DNA of 64,000 nucleotides from the NCBI GenBank assembly GCA_947643715.1, contig CANRXB010000010.1:1-64000 (forward strand). The letters are read 5' to 3'. The notes below the pieces were generated by a model. The model did no database searches and was not told where the DNA came from. It worked only from the letters and a program-made list of their open reading frames with translations. This DNA is from an uncultured bacterium (lineage in GTDB: Bacteria; Bacillota; Clostridia; Oscillospirales; Oscillospiraceae). A program made the position numbers and the translations under genes. The number at the start of each line of letters is the position of its first letter. Position 1 is the stretch's first letter. Positions 26,382 to 36,342 of this stretch are shown in pieces.

Positions 26382-27871
26382 CCATGAACTATCTTAGCAC
26401 GAGAAATAAAGACCTGCGTTTGAGCGCCTCCCAGGCCATCGCTAAGGGCCTGGCTCCGGACGGAGGGCTGCTGACCCCGGCGGTACTGCCGCGGCTGCCA
26501 GCCTCTTCGCTGGAGACCATGAAGGAGATGTCCTACCAGCAACGGGTGGTATACATCATGAACAGCTTCTTGGAGGGGTTCGCCGCCTCAGAACTGACCT
26601 CTTATGCCGCCGAAGCATACGGCGGCGGTAAGTTCTCCCATGAGGACATTGCCCCAGTACGAAAGCTGGACGATGGTACCTATTGCCTGGAACTGTGGCA
26701 TGGACCTACTTGTGCCTTCAAAGACATGGCCCTTCAGATCTTGCCCCATCTGCTCACCGCATCCTTGGACAAGAACGATGAAAAAAAGACGGTATGTATC
26801 CTGGTCGCTACCTCCGGCGATACGGGCAAAGCCGCTCTGGAGGGGTTCCGGAACGTAGACAGGACCAGGATCCTGGTGTTCTACCCCAAAGACGGTGTGT
26901 CTGATATCCAGGAGCTCCAGATGGTCACCCAGGAGGGGGGCAATGTAGGCGTCAGCGCTGTGCTCGGCAATTTCGACGACGCTCAATCGGGGGTGAAGAA
27001 GCTCTTCGCTGATGAGGCTTTGGCTGCCGAACTGGCTGAACGAGGTTATTTCCTGTCCTCCGCCAACTCCATCAACTGGGGCCGTGTGCTGCCGCAGATC
27101 GTCTATTATGCCTCTGCGTACTGCGACATGCTCAAAAGCGGCGCTATCTCCAAAGGGCAGCCGATCAATGTCTGCGTCCCTACCGGAAACTTTGGCAACA
27201 TCCTGGCCGCAAATTACGCTAAAGTGATGGGCATCCCCATCAACCGGCTGATCTGTGCCTCCAACCAAAACAATGTGCTCACTGATTTCATCAACACCGG
27301 CACATATGACCGCAACCGTGCCTTCTACAATACGATTTCTCCCTCTATGGACATCCTCATCTCCAGCAATCTGGAGCGGATGCTCTTCGAACTGTCCGGC
27401 CGGGACGACAAGCTGGTGCGGGAATATATGTCCCAACTGGCGGAGTATGGCAGCTATCGGGTGGACAGTTCTATCCGCACGAAATTGAAGAAGGAATTCA
27501 GCGCAGGTTCCTGTGACGATGTACAGACCAAGGCGATGATCGCCAAGATGTGGAACGAGCGAGAGTATCTGATCGATCCACATACCGCTGTGGCTTTCCA
27601 TGTATTGGAGGAGTACCGGAAGGAAACCGGAGACGACACTGTGACTGTCGTAGTGTCTACAGCAAGTCCCTTCAAATTCTGTTCCAGCGTGCTCACAGCA
27701 TTGGGCGTGAAGGAACAGCGGGCTGGAGTGGATATCTTGGACCAACTCAGCGAGACCACCGGTATACCGACTCCAGCACCTCTGGCCAGGCTGAAAAAAT
27801 GCCGCCGCCGTTTCGACAGCGTGGTCGATAAGGATGCTATGGAGACCTGTGTGCTGGAGATGCTGAGATAA
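26378..27871 (+). CDS. thrC: Threonine synthase
   Basis: PLP enzyme converting O-phosphohomoserine to threonine. The 497-residue length and YLSTRNK N-terminus fit the long bacterial/yeast-type class. The PLP lysine is Lys115 in TCAFKDMALQ; the phosphate-binding ATSGDTGKAAL and VPTGNFGNILA are present. Start overlaps the dipeptidase stop (ATGA); an ATG two codons later (26384) is equally possible. No other threonine gene is in the window. Confidence 0.96.
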   Translation: MTMNYLSTRNKDLRLSASQAIAKGLAPDGGLLTPAVLPRLPASSLETMKEMSYQQRVVYIMNSFLEGFAASELTSYAAEAYGGGKFSHEDIAPVRKLDDGTYCLELWHGPTCAFKDMALQILPHLLTASLDKNDEKKTVCILVATSGDTGKAALEGFRNVDRTRILVFYPKDGVSDIQELQMVTQEGGNVGVSAVLGNFDDAQSGVKKLFADEALAAELAERGYFLSSANSINWGRVLPQIVYYASAYCDMLKSGAISKGQPINVCVPTGNFGNILAANYAKVMGIPINRLICASNQNNVLTDFINTGTYDRNRAFYNTISPSMDILISSNLERMLFELSGRDDKLVREYMSQLAEYGSYRVDSSIRTKLKKEFSAGSCDDVQTKAMIAKMWNEREYLIDPHTAVAFHVLEEYRKETGDDTVTVVVSTASPFKFCSSVLTALGVKEQRAGVDILDQLSETTGIPTPAPLARLKKCRRRFDSVVDKDAMETCVLEMLR

Positions 27872-27882
27872 GGGGTGATGGG

Positions 27883-28572
27883 ATGGCACTCTACGCCATC
27901 GGCGATACCCATCTGTCTCTGGGGGCGGACAAGCCCATGGACGTGTTCGGCGGCGGTTGGGAAGGATATGTGGACAAGCTGCGGGACGGATTCGCTCCAG
28001 TGGCGGATACGGATTCGGTGGTGCTGTGCGGCGACCTGTCTTGGGGGATGAGCCTGGAGGAAGCCCGGGACGATTTCGCTTTTTTGAACAGCGAGTTGCC
28101 AGGCGAGAAATGGCTGATAAAAGGAAACCACGATTACTGGTGGAACACTGCCGCCAAAATGGACCGCTTTTTTCAGTCCAACGGCTTCACGCGTCTGCAT
28201 ATCCTGCATAACGATTGTGCTCTTTATGGCAGTGTGGCCCTGTGCGGCACGCGAGGCTGGTTCTTTGAGGAGAACGGCGGACCGCAGTCGGAAAAGGTCT
28301 TTCGCAGGGAACTGATACGGTTGGAAACGTCTCTGAAAGCGGCAGGGGATAGGGAGAAGCTGTGTTTCCTCCACTACCCGCCCCTCTATCGAGGCTATCG
28401 CTGCCAGGAGATCATCGATCTGCTGGGACAGTATCGGGTGACTGCCTGTTATTATGGCCATCTCCATGGGCCAAGCCACCGGCTGGCTATCGAAGGAGAG
28501 CAGGATGGAGTGGGATATCACCTGGTGTCCGCGGACTTTGTCGGATTCTGCCCAAAAAAAATTTTGGAATAA
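27883..28572 (+). CDS. Calcineurin-like metallophosphoesterase
   Basis: A 229-residue phosphoesterase with all metal motifs: GDTHLS, CGDLSWG, KGNHDYWW, the HYPP late motif and YGHLHGPSH. This subgroup is commonly annotated as a predicted phosphohydrolase, substrate unknown. It follows thrC by 11 bases with a GGGGTGATGGG ribosome site, so both are likely on one transcript. Confidence 0.88.
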   Translation: MALYAIGDTHLSLGADKPMDVFGGGWEGYVDKLRDGFAPVADTDSVVLCGDLSWGMSLEEARDDFAFLNSELPGEKWLIKGNHDYWWNTAAKMDRFFQSNGFTRLHILHNDCALYGSVALCGTRGWFFEENGGPQSEKVFRRELIRLETSLKAAGDREKLCFLHYPPLYRGYRCQEIIDLLGQYRVTACYYGHLHGPSHRLAIEGEQDGVGYHLVSADFVGFCPKKILE

Positions 28573-28681
28573 ACTCAAAAAACAGTGGAAATCTCTACGC
28601 CTATCTGATAGAATAGGTTGGATGATTTAGAAAGAAGGCCCAAGCGATCCAAGACCAGGGCCAAGCTTGGAGGAATACACA

Positions 28682-30022
28682 ATGAACATCAAGAGCAACG
28701 AGAAGAAAGAGAACAGCACGTTTGAACTGGTGATCGAAGTCGGGGCCGCCGAGTTCCAGGCTGCTGTAGACAAAGTGTACAACCGTCAGAAGAGCCGCAT
28801 CAATATCCCTGGTTTCCGCAAGGGCAAGGCTCCTCGGAAGATGGTCGAAAAGATGTATGGCGCCGAGATATTCTTTGAGGACGCCATCTCTCTGGCCTAT
28901 CCTGACGCATACGAGGCCGCGCTGAAAGAGACAGGGATCGAGCCTGTGGCCTACCCCCAACTCGAGGTCCTGGAAGTGAGCGCCAGCGGCTTCACATTCA
29001 AGGCGACCATAACGGTCAAGCCTGAGGCTACCATCAAGGATTACAAAGACCTTCCGGTGACCAAGCCCGAAGTAAAGGTGTCTGCTGCGGATGTGAAAGC
29101 GGAGCTGAAACCCTACATCGACCGGGCGTCCCGTCTGGTGAGCGTGGACAGAAAGGCCAAGAAGGGCGATACCGCCGTCATCGACTTCGAAGGTTTCCGG
29201 GACGGCGTTCCTTTCCAGGGCGGCAAGGGCGAGAACTTCAGCTTGGAATTGGGTTCCGGTTCCTTCGTTCCTGGTTTTGAGGATCAGGTCATCGGCATGA
29301 AGGCTGGCGACGAGAAAGATTTGGACATCACGTTCCCGGAAAACTATACGCCCGAGCTGGCCGGTGCGCAGGTAGTGTTCAAGGTCAAGGTCCATGAGGT
29401 GAAAGAGAAGCAGGAGCCCGAGGTCGATGATGAGTTCGCCAAGGACGTGTCTGAATTCGATACCTTGGACGAGTTCAAGAAAGACCTGGGTGAGAAGCTG
29501 AAGGTCCGCCGCCAGGAGCAAGCCGACCGGGATTTTGAGAATGCCGTCATCGATGCCCTGATCGAAAAGCTGGAATGCGATGTGCCCCAGGCTATGATCG
29601 ACTACCGGGCGGACAAGATGTTGGAGGATTATGCCAACCGGATCCAAAGCCAAGGCATCGGTTTCGAAAATTATCTGCAGATGATGGGCATGTCCATGGA
29701 CGATATGCGTGCCCAGTCCAAGACTTCCGCAGACCGGGCAGTGCGCAGCGATTTGGCTCTGGAGGCCGTGGCCGCCGCTGAGGGCATCGAGGTGTCAGCA
29801 TCCGATGTGGAGGAGGAGATCTCCAAACTGGCCGAGCGGTACGCTATGGAGGCGGACAAGGTCCGTGGCATCATCAAGGAAGAGGATTTGCGCCGCGATT
29901 TGTCTATACGCAAGGCCCTCGAATCGGTGAAGGCTGCGGTCAAAAAACCGGCAAAGCGGTCCTCCAAAAAAGCAGATAAGGCTGAAGACAAGCCGGCCGA
30001 TGATGAAAAGACGGAAGAGTAA
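28682..30022 (+). CDS. tig: Trigger factor
   Basis: Ribosome-bound chaperone with peptidyl-prolyl isomerase activity. The 446 residues show the ribosome-docking GFRKGKAP (44-51), a FKBP-type domain (about 155-245, including FEGFRDGVPFQGGKGENFSL), and a long helical C-terminal chaperone domain ending in a Lys/Glu-rich tail. The GGAGG at 28669 decides for the ATG at 28682, not the in-frame TTG at 28667. First gene of the tig-clpP-clpX-lon-ysxC proteostasis cluster. Confidence 0.97.
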   Translation: MNIKSNEKKENSTFELVIEVGAAEFQAAVDKVYNRQKSRINIPGFRKGKAPRKMVEKMYGAEIFFEDAISLAYPDAYEAALKETGIEPVAYPQLEVLEVSASGFTFKATITVKPEATIKDYKDLPVTKPEVKVSAADVKAELKPYIDRASRLVSVDRKAKKGDTAVIDFEGFRDGVPFQGGKGENFSLELGSGSFVPGFEDQVIGMKAGDEKDLDITFPENYTPELAGAQVVFKVKVHEVKEKQEPEVDDEFAKDVSEFDTLDEFKKDLGEKLKVRRQEQADRDFENAVIDALIEKLECDVPQAMIDYRADKMLEDYANRIQSQGIGFENYLQMMGMSMDDMRAQSKTSADRAVRSDLALEAVAAAEGIEVSASDVEEEISKLAERYAMEADKVRGIIKEEDLRRDLSIRKALESVKAAVKKPAKRSSKKADKAEDKPADDEKTEE

Positions 30023-30059
30023 GCATATCTATGCCTTTTTGAGAGAGGGAGGGAATGAT

Positions 30060-30096
30060 CGCTGGCAAACGATGGGCATAATAGCCCGTGCCAGGG
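30060..30096 (+). promoter_or_regulatory. Hairpin upstream of clpP
   Basis: CTGGCA...GGGC-ATAATA-GCCC.TGCCAG forms an interrupted stem about 40 bases before clpP, with no T-run. It does not match the CtsR direct repeat or the CIRCE element. It may be mRNA structure only. Confidence 0.3.
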
Positions 30097-30137
30097 TGGA
30101 TTGCGGATATCCCCCCATCTGAAAGGAGAAGCATTTT

Positions 30138-30719
30138 ATGAGTTTCATTCCATATGTAGTAGAGCAGACGAGCCGTGGCGAGCGGTCTTATGACATCTTT
30201 TCCCGTTTGCTGAATGACCGTATCGTTTTTCTAGGCGAAGAAGTCAATGCGACCACTGCCTCCCTCGTTGTCGCGCAGTTGCTCTATTTGGAAGCCCAGG
30301 ATCCAGATAAGGACGTCCAGTTCTATATCAACAGCCCAGGTGGTTCTATCCCCGACGGCATGGCCATCTACGACACGATGCAGTACATCAAGTGCGATGT
30401 GTCCACCATATGCGTGGGCATGGCTGCTTCCATGGGAGCGTTCCTGCTGTCCTCCGGCGCTAAGGGCAAGCGTCTCTGCCTGCCTAACGCAGAGATCATG
30501 ATCCATCAGCCTTCTGCTGGGACGCAAGGCCAGATCACCGATATGGCTCTCCACTTGAAGCGGTTGGAGGCTGTGAAGAAACGTGTCACCAAGATCTTGG
30601 CTGACAACGTTGGAAAAAATGTGGAGCAGGTCACCATAGACTGTGAGCGAGACAACTTCATGACTGCTGAAGAAGCAAAAGAGTACGGTCTCGTTGATAA
30701 GATTATCTACAATCGCTGA
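30138..30719 (+). CDS. clpP: ATP-dependent Clp protease proteolytic subunit
   Basis: Serine peptidase forming the tetradecameric chamber of ClpXP. The 193-residue sequence has the catalytic Ser98 in [11 protein letters not shown] and His123 in [12 protein letters not shown], plus the [10 protein letters not shown] oxyanion loop. AAAGGAGAAG lies before the ATG. It precedes clpX with a hairpin between. Confidence 0.97.
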   Translation: MSFIPYVVEQTSRGERSYDIFSRLLNDRIVFLGEEVNATTASLVVAQLLYLEAQDPDKDVQFYINSPGGSIPDGMAIYDTMQYIKCDVSTICVGMAASMGAFLLSSGAKGKRLCLPNAEIMIHQPSAGTQGQITDMALHLKRLEAVKKRVTKILADNVGKNVEQVTIDCERDNFMTAEEAKEYGLVDKIIYNR

Positions 30720-30727
30720 GCGAGCTG

Positions 30728-30754
30728 AAGAGCGAAGGTCCGTCTTCGCTCTTT
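30728..30754 (+). terminator. Attenuator-like hairpin between clpP and clpX
   Basis: AAGAGCGAAG-GTCCGT-CTTCGCTCTT followed by TGG. The short T stretch suggests partial termination, which could set a higher clpP than clpX level. Confidence 0.5.
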
Positions 30755-30782
30755 GGTGCTTTCCTGAAAGGAAGACCAGAAT

Positions 30783-32099
30783 ATGGCAAGAGACGATTAT
30801 AAGTCGGTGCGTTGTTCCTTTTGCGGCAAGCATCAGGAACAGGTGGAGCGGATCATCGCAGGTCCTGGAGCTTATATCTGCAATGAGTGTGTCCATTTGT
30901 GCATGAGTATCCTTGGGGATGATATCGATGACGATCCTACCCCTTCTCCGGACATCCCTGATGTGATCCCGACCCCAAAAGAGATGGTAGCTGTGCTGGA
31001 CGATTATATCATCGGTCAGGAGAGCGCCAAAATGGCTTTGTCAGTGGCAGTGTATAACCACTATAAGCGCATCTATTTTGGCGGTGGTGACAATGTTGAA
31101 CTGCAAAAAAGCAACATTTTGATGGTGGGACCCACTGGCTGCGGCAAGACCCTGTTCGCTCAGACCCTGGCCCGCATTTTGAAAGTGCCTTTTGCTATCG
31201 CTGATGCTACCACCCTCACTGAAGCAGGTTATGTGGGCGACGACGTGGAGAACATCCTGTTACGGTTGGTGCAGGCCGCAGACTATGACATCGAGTTGGC
31301 GCAGCGCGGCATCATCTATGTGGACGAGATCGACAAGATTGCCCGCAAAAGCGAGAACACTTCGATCACTCGGGACGTGTCCGGTGAAGGTGTCCAGCAG
31401 GCGTTGTTGAAGATCTTGGAGGGGACCGTGGCCAATGTGCCGCCTCAAGGCGGGCGTAAGCATCCCCACCAAGAGTTCCTGCAGATCGACACGAAAAATA
31501 TCCTGTTCATTTGTGGCGGCGCTTTTGATGGATTGGATAAGATCATCGAGCGTCGTTTGGATCAAAAGACCATTGGTTTCGGCTCTGATGTCAAGACCTC
31601 AGCAGAGCGTGAGAAAGAGGATGTGCTCAAAGAAGTCCAACCTCACGACCTGTTGAAATTTGGCATCATCCCGGAGCTGGTGGGCCGTCTGCCCATCATC
31701 ACGACGCTGAAAGCTTTGAATCGGGGGCAGTTGGTGCGGATCCTCACGGAACCCAAGAACGCTTTGGTGAAACAGTACAAGTGCCTGATGGATTATGATA
31801 ATGTGGAGTTGGAGTTCACTCCCGATGCTTTGGACGCTGCAGCCGATAAGGCACTGGAGCGCAAGATCGGTGCTCGAGGCTTGCGGGCAGTGCTGGAAGA
31901 GGTGATGACACCTGTGATGTACGAAGCTCCTTCTGATCAAAGCATGGCCAAGGTCACCATCACAGCACAAGCGATCAAAGGCGAGAGCGGAGCTGACATC
32001 CAGCGGCAGGAGGGACGTCCAGCGCGTCCCAGGCTGGGTGCTGCTGCATTGCGCGCAGAAAAAGGCGGGCAGGCCTCTCCAAGAGGGAACGTGTCTTGA
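30783..32099 (+). CDS. clpX: ATP-dependent Clp protease ATP-binding subunit ClpX
   Basis: AAA+ unfoldase partner of ClpP. The 438 residues contain an N-terminal C4 zinc-binding domain (Cys11, Cys14, Cys33, Cys36), Walker A GPTGCGKT, Walker [12 protein letters not shown], the pore motif GYVGDDVE and the arginine-finger/sensor region [12 protein letters not shown]. The C-terminal tail is somewhat long and rich in Ala, Arg and Gly. Confidence 0.97.
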   Translation: MARDDYKSVRCSFCGKHQEQVERIIAGPGAYICNECVHLCMSILGDDIDDDPTPSPDIPDVIPTPKEMVAVLDDYIIGQESAKMALSVAVYNHYKRIYFGGGDNVELQKSNILMVGPTGCGKTLFAQTLARILKVPFAIADATTLTEAGYVGDDVENILLRLVQAADYDIELAQRGIIYVDEIDKIARKSENTSITRDVSGEGVQQALLKILEGTVANVPPQGGRKHPHQEFLQIDTKNILFICGGAFDGLDKIIERRLDQKTIGFGSDVKTSAEREKEDVLKEVQPHDLLKFGIIPELVGRLPIITTLKALNRGQLVRILTEPKNALVKQYKCLMDYDNVELEFTPDALDAAADKALERKIGARGLRAVLEEVMTPVMYEAPSDQSMAKVTITAQAIKGESGADIQRQEGRPARPRLGAAALRAEKGGQASPRGNVS

Positions 32100-32113
32100 T
32101 ATCTATTTTGTTG

Positions 32114-32139
32114 GAGGGGTGGGCGGTAGCCTACCCCTC
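32114..32139 (+). other. G/C-rich hairpin between clpX and lon
   Basis: GAGGGGTGGGC-GGTA-GCCTACCCCTC forms an 11-bp stem with one G-T pair, 28 bases before the lon start. There is no T-run, so it resembles the frr-uppS hairpin more than a terminator. Confidence 0.45.
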
Positions 32140-32166
32140 TTCGAGTGTGGAAAGGAGTGGTCTCTG

Positions 32167-34587
32167 ATGGCAGATATGCGGATGACAGGACCAGCAGCGA
32201 TGATCGTCCCCGTTTTGGCTTTGCGAGGGCTGACTGTGTTCCCGCAACTAATGCTTCACTTCGATGTGGGACGTGCTGCATCGATCCAAGCTCTGGAAGA
32301 GGCCATGGGAGAAAATCGAGAGATATTCTTGGTGACGCAGCGTGACCTGACGGTAGAAAATCCGGCTCAAGGCGATCTGTATGCTATCGGCACTGTGGCT
32401 GATGTGAAACAGATCCTGCGTTTACCGGAGAATGGTGTCCGAGTCATGGTGGAAGGGCGTGGGCGAGGACGGCTGTTGCGCTTGGTTTCGTCAGAACCAT
32501 ATATCACGGCAGAGGTCGAATGCCTGGCAGAACCGTCAGCCCCAAAAGGGAATTCTCCACGGACGGAAGCTTCGATCCGTCAGATATACAACCAGATGGA
32601 ACGGTATACCGAGCTGTCTGACCGGGTACCGCCTGAGATCTATCTGAAACTGTTGGCCAGTGACGATCCGGGCTATATCGCCGACTATGCTGCCCAGAAC
32701 TTGCCGCTACGGTTCGAAGACAAACAAGCTGTGTTGGAGGAGTTGCGTCCTGTCCGGCGATTGGACCGGCTATGCCGTATTTTAGGCAGGGAAGTGGAGA
32801 TATTAGAGGTGGAGAGCGAGCTCGCGGCCAAGATCCACGAACAAGTGGCAGCGAGCCAAAGGGACTACTTCCTGCGGGAACAGCTCAGGGTCATCCAACG
32901 GGAATTGGGTGATCCTGAGGATGACAATGAGATCGCAGAGTATCGTCAGCAGATCGCCCAAGCCAAACTGCCTGTAGAAGTGGAGGAGAAACTGCTCAAG
33001 GAATTGAAGCACTTGGAGAAGCAACCGTATAGCTCCTCTGAGGCGGCAGTGATCCGCACTTATCTGGATACTTGCTTGGAACTGCCATGGCACGTGAGGA
33101 CACGGGAACGAACGAGTGTGTCTGCGGTATCCAAGGCATTGGATACCGCTCACTATGGTTTGGAAAAGGTGAAGAGGCGGATCATAGAATTCGTTGCAGT
33201 AAAACAGCTCGCTCCGGAGCTGAAGGGACAGATCATCTGTTTGGTAGGCCCTCCAGGAGTGGGCAAGACCTCTATCGCCATGAGTGTGGCCCAGGCCATG
33301 AACCGCAAGTTGGCACGGATCTCTCTCGGAGGTATCCGTGATGAAGCAGATATCCGAGGGCATCGCAAAACTTATGTCGGAGCCATGCCTGGCCGCATCA
33401 TCGCCGGTATCAAACAGGCGGGGAGCTCGAACCCGATACTGTTGCTGGACGAGATCGACAAGGTTTGGAACGACCACCGCGGGGACCCGGCTGCTGCGCT
33501 GCTGGAAGTGCTGGATGGAGAACAGAACAGCACCTTCCGAGACCATTACCTGGAACTGCCTTTCGATTTGTCAGAGGTCATGTTCATCACCACAGCGAAC
33601 ACGACCGATACCATTCCCCGGCCGCTGTTGGACAGGATGGAAGTCATCGAGGTGGCCAGCTATACGGATAAAGAAAAAGTGCAGATCGCCAAGCGTCATC
33701 TGCTGCCGAGGGAGTTGAAACGTCACGGCTTGTCTCGAACTCAGGTGAAGATCAGCGATCGTGGGTTGGAAGCGATCATCTCTGGGTATACGAGAGAGTC
33801 CGGTGTACGTCTGTTGGAGCGGAAGCTAGCCGCGATATGTCGGAAGAGCGCAGCCATGATTGTCGAGAATGGTGTAAAGCATATCCACGTTACAGAAATG
33901 GATCTACAGGAGTTTTTGGGGCCTCGCCGCTACTTGGATGATGCGATCTCCCGGGAACCGATGATAGGCGTCGTCAATGGACTTGCTTGGACCTCCGTGG
34001 GCGGAGAGATATTAGAGGTAGAGGCCAATGTGGTGCCTGGTACAGGGAAGGTAGCTCTCACAGGCAACTTAGGGGACGTGATGAAGGAGTCTGCGAAAGC
34101 GGCATTGTCCTATATCCGCAGCAGGACCACACAACTGGGCGTCGATCCTGATTTCCACAGCACCAAAGATGTCCATGTCCACTTTCCTGAAGGTGCGGTG
34201 CCCAAGGATGGCCCATCTGCTGGGATCGCTATCACGACTGCGATCGTGTCTGCTTTGACTGGTGTGCCAGTGCGGCGGGACATGGCTATGACAGGTGAGA
34301 TCACTTTGAGAGGGAGGGTATTGGCCATCGGCGGATTGAGAGAAAAGACGATGGGGGCCCTGCGCAGGGGAGTGCGGACCGTGATCATTCCAGCAGACAA
34401 TGAAAAAGACCTGGAGGAGATCGATCAGACCGTCCGAAATGCACTCACGTTCGTTCCAGTGCATCAGATGGACGAGGTCTTAGCCCAGGCTTTCGCAGGC
34501 AGCGTAGCTGCGCCAGAAATGGACCCTGTGAGAAAAATGCCGGATCACTTGAGGACCGTTGGGCACACCGTCAATCTTCGTCAGTGA
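32167..34587 (+). CDS. lon: ATP-dependent protease Lon
   Basis: AAA+ serine protease degrading misfolded and regulatory proteins. From the ATG with AAAGGAG upstream it has 806 residues: an N-terminal substrate-binding domain (LRGLTVFPQLMLHFDVGR), the AAA+ module with Walker A GPPGVGKTS and Walker B LLLDEIDKV, and the Lon protease domain with catalytic Ser in PKDGPSAGIAITTA and the downstream Lys in TGEITLRGRVLAIGGLREK. A frame starting at 32038 inside clpX lacks the family-like start. Confidence 0.97.
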   Translation: MADMRMTGPAAMIVPVLALRGLTVFPQLMLHFDVGRAASIQALEEAMGENREIFLVTQRDLTVENPAQGDLYAIGTVADVKQILRLPENGVRVMVEGRGRGRLLRLVSSEPYITAEVECLAEPSAPKGNSPRTEASIRQIYNQMERYTELSDRVPPEIYLKLLASDDPGYIADYAAQNLPLRFEDKQAVLEELRPVRRLDRLCRILGREVEILEVESELAAKIHEQVAASQRDYFLREQLRVIQRELGDPEDDNEIAEYRQQIAQAKLPVEVEEKLLKELKHLEKQPYSSSEAAVIRTYLDTCLELPWHVRTRERTSVSAVSKALDTAHYGLEKVKRRIIEFVAVKQLAPELKGQIICLVGPPGVGKTSIAMSVAQAMNRKLARISLGGIRDEADIRGHRKTYVGAMPGRIIAGIKQAGSSNPILLLDEIDKVWNDHRGDPAAALLEVLDGEQNSTFRDHYLELPFDLSEVMFITTANTTDTIPRPLLDRMEVIEVASYTDKEKVQIAKRHLLPRELKRHGLSRTQVKISDRGLEAIISGYTRESGVRLLERKLAAICRKSAAMIVENGVKHIHVTEMDLQEFLGPRRYLDDAISREPMIGVVNGLAWTSVGGEILEVEANVVPGTGKVALTGNLGDVMKESAKAALSYIRSRTTQLGVDPDFHSTKDVHVHFPEGAVPKDGPSAGIAITTAIVSALTGVPVRRDMAMTGEITLRGRVLAIGGLREKTMGALRRGVRTVIIPADNEKDLEEIDQTVRNALTFVPVHQMDEVLAQAFAGSVAAPEMDPVRKMPDHLRTVGHTVNLRQ

Positions 34588-34596
34588 GGGATGCGT

Positions 34597-35190
34597 ATGA
34601 CGGTGAATTGGAATATGGCGGAATTCATCCGCTCTGCTGCCAAGCCGGCAGACTTTATACACGACGGATCGCCGCAAGTGGTGTTCGCCGGACGTTCCAA
34701 TGTGGGGAAGTCCTCGGTGATCAATCGTTTGCTCAATCGAAAAAACTTCGCAAGAGTTGGCTCTGCACCGGGAAAGACCACACATATAAACTACTTTTGT
34801 ATCGACAAGAAGCTTTATTTGGTAGACCTGCCTGGCTATGGGTATGCTAAGGTGTCTAAACAGGAGCGGGATCGTTGGGGACGGCTCATCGAAGCGTGGT
34901 TCGCCGATCCTGAACGGATAGCTTTGGGGATGCTCATCGTAGATGCCAGGCATCGCCCCACTGCGGACGACTGCACGATGGCAGAGGTATATTTGAATGC
35001 GGAAAGACCTTTCCTGGTAGTAGCGAACAAATTGGATAAGTTGAAAAAAAGCGAGGTCGAGGGGAACATGCTTCTTATCCGGGAAACCTTGTCCTTGCCG
35101 GATACTGTCCCACTCGTCCCGTTCTCTGCCGAAAAAGGAGATGGCAAGGAACAGCTTATGGGTCATATCATAGATCATCTAGGGGGATAG
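34597..35190 (+). CDS. engB: Ribosome biogenesis GTP-binding protein YsxC/EngB
   Basis: Small essential GTPase for 50S assembly. The 197 residues show P-loop AGRSNVGKSS, G2 SAPGKTTHIN, G3 VDLPGYGYAKV, G4 VANKLDKL and G5 FSAEKG. An ATG at 34591 is in frame but touches the AGTGAGGG ribosome site; the ATG at 34597 has proper spacing. Adjacency to lon is conserved in Firmicutes. Confidence 0.95.
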   Translation: MTVNWNMAEFIRSAAKPADFIHDGSPQVVFAGRSNVGKSSVINRLLNRKNFARVGSAPGKTTHINYFCIDKKLYLVDLPGYGYAKVSKQERDRWGRLIEAWFADPERIALGMLIVDARHRPTADDCTMAEVYLNAERPFLVVANKLDKLKKSEVEGNMLLIRETLSLPDTVPLVPFSAEKGDGKEQLMGHIIDHLGG

Positions 35191-35192
35191 AT

Positions 35193-35945
35193 ATGAAATA
35201 TGTGCGCATCGACCGTCCAGGTGGCCCATGTTGGGGCGTGGTGAAAGACACAGACGTCCTTACTCTGTCCAAGCCTCCCTATGATCGATTGGAATATGAT
35301 GGCGGAAAACTTCCTTTCAAGCAGTGTAGGCTACTTGCGCCTTGTGAACCTACAAAGATAGTATGTGTCGGTAAAAACTATGTCGAACATGCAAAAGAGA
35401 TGGGTGGAAGCCCTCCTGGTTTCCCAGTGCTGTTCCTGAAAGCTCCCAATACGTTGAACTGCCCTAATGGGGCCATCCATGCTCCAGGATTCGTGGGCCG
35501 TCTGGACTACGAGGGAGAATTGGCTTTGGTGATCCGCAAACAGGCAAAAGACATCAAAGCAAAAGACTTTTTGGACTATGTGTTGGGCTACACCTGTCTC
35601 AACGATGTCACTGCCCGCGATATCCAACAACACGACGGTCAGTGGAGCCGGGGAAAATCTATGGATGGGTTCTGCCCGATCGGGCCTTTAGTAACAGATG
35701 AGGTGGATCCATCAGCGATGAACCTGGAGACTCGCCTCAACGGAAAAGTCGTACAGCAGGGGAGTACCGCTGGCTTCATCACGCGCATCCCACAATTGCT
35801 AGAATTCATCACCGCTGCTATGACACTGGAGCCAGGTGATGTGGTGACTACGGGCACTCCTGCAGGGATCGGTCCCATGATCCCTGGGGATGAGGTCGAA
35901 GTGGACATCGAGGGCATCGGGATCTTGAGAAATTCAGTGATTTGA
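35193..35945 (+). CDS. Fumarylacetoacetate hydrolase family protein
   Basis: A 250-residue enzyme of the FAH superfamily (2-hydroxyhepta-dienoate isomerase / acylpyruvase type). Metal and substrate motifs: KIVCVGKNYVEHAKEMG, DYEGELALVIRK with the acidic metal ligands, YTCLNDVTARDIQ, and TGTPAGIGPM. The exact substrate (acylpyruvates or oxaloacetate tautomers are known in the superfamily) cannot be told. It starts 2 bases after engB and ends the cluster before a terminator. Confidence 0.88.
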   Translation: MKYVRIDRPGGPCWGVVKDTDVLTLSKPPYDRLEYDGGKLPFKQCRLLAPCEPTKIVCVGKNYVEHAKEMGGSPPGFPVLFLKAPNTLNCPNGAIHAPGFVGRLDYEGELALVIRKQAKDIKAKDFLDYVLGYTCLNDVTARDIQQHDGQWSRGKSMDGFCPIGPLVTDEVDPSAMNLETRLNGKVVQQGSTAGFITRIPQLLEFITAAMTLEPGDVVTTGTPAGIGPMIPGDEVEVDIEGIGILRNSVI

Positions 35946-35951
35946 GATGTT

Positions 35952-35990
35952 CCCCCAGCAGACATATCAGTCTGCTGGGGGAGTTCTATC
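35952..35990 (+). terminator. Terminator after the FAH-family gene
   Basis: CCCCCAGCAGAC-ATATCA-GTCTGCTGGGGG, a 12-bp perfect stem, followed by AGTTCTATC. The T-run is weak but the stem is very strong. Confidence 0.7.
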
Positions 35991-36145
35991 ATAGCCAAAT
36001 TCTATTTGTTTACCTCAAGCTGAGCTCAAAAAGCTGTCGGTCGAAGTCACGTGCCTGATCTTGCCGATGATCCATAGGATGGTGGTCCCGTTTTTTCTAC
36101 ATTTAACGCTTGACATTTTATTTTGAAGAATTTTTGAAAAAGGGG

Positions 36146-36173
36146 TTGACAAATGCAGCCAATTTGGTATAAT
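36146..36173 (+). promoter_or_regulatory. Promoter of tRNA-Gln
   Basis: Consensus TTGACA (36146-36151), 16-base spacer, TATAAT (36168-36173), 28 bases before the tRNA. Confidence 0.85.
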
Positions 36174-36201
36174 GGCTACTGTCCTCAAGAGAACACGACA
36201 T

Positions 36202-36275
36202 AGCGGATTAGTGTAATGGTAGCACACCAGACTCTGACTCTGTTTGTGAGGGTTCGAATCCTTCATCCGCTGCCA
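36202..36275 (+). tRNA. tRNA-Gln (anticodon CTG)
   Basis: A 74-base cloverleaf with acceptor AGCGGAT/ATCCGCT, discriminator G as expected for glutamine, encoded CCA, D-loop with AATGGTAGC, anticodon loop CTCTGAC (anticodon CTG, codon CAG) and T-arm GGTTCGAATCC. It has its own promoter and terminator. An integrase relic lies just downstream. Confidence 0.95.
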
Positions 36276-36319
36276 TGAAAAAACCTTGGAGCTAATATAG
36301 TTCCAAGGTTTTTTCATGG
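36273..36319 (+). terminator. Terminator of tRNA-Gln
   Basis: An 18-bp stem (36273-36290 with 36302-36319) containing AAAAAACCTTGGA/TCCAAGGTTTTTT. The inner A/T part supplies the U-tract. The arm begins within the CCA end of the tRNA. Confidence 0.85.
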
Positions 36320-36342
36320 TTATTTGACTTTTGCCAAGTTTT

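Noticed and set aside
26588-27889. 433-codon antisense frame over thrC
   Set aside because: thrC is clearly coding with an intact PLP site; the opposite frame has low-complexity His/Gln-rich translation and no start signals.
28601-29653. 350-codon antisense frame over tig
   Set aside because: Complementary to conserved trigger-factor domains; no independent evidence for a gene.
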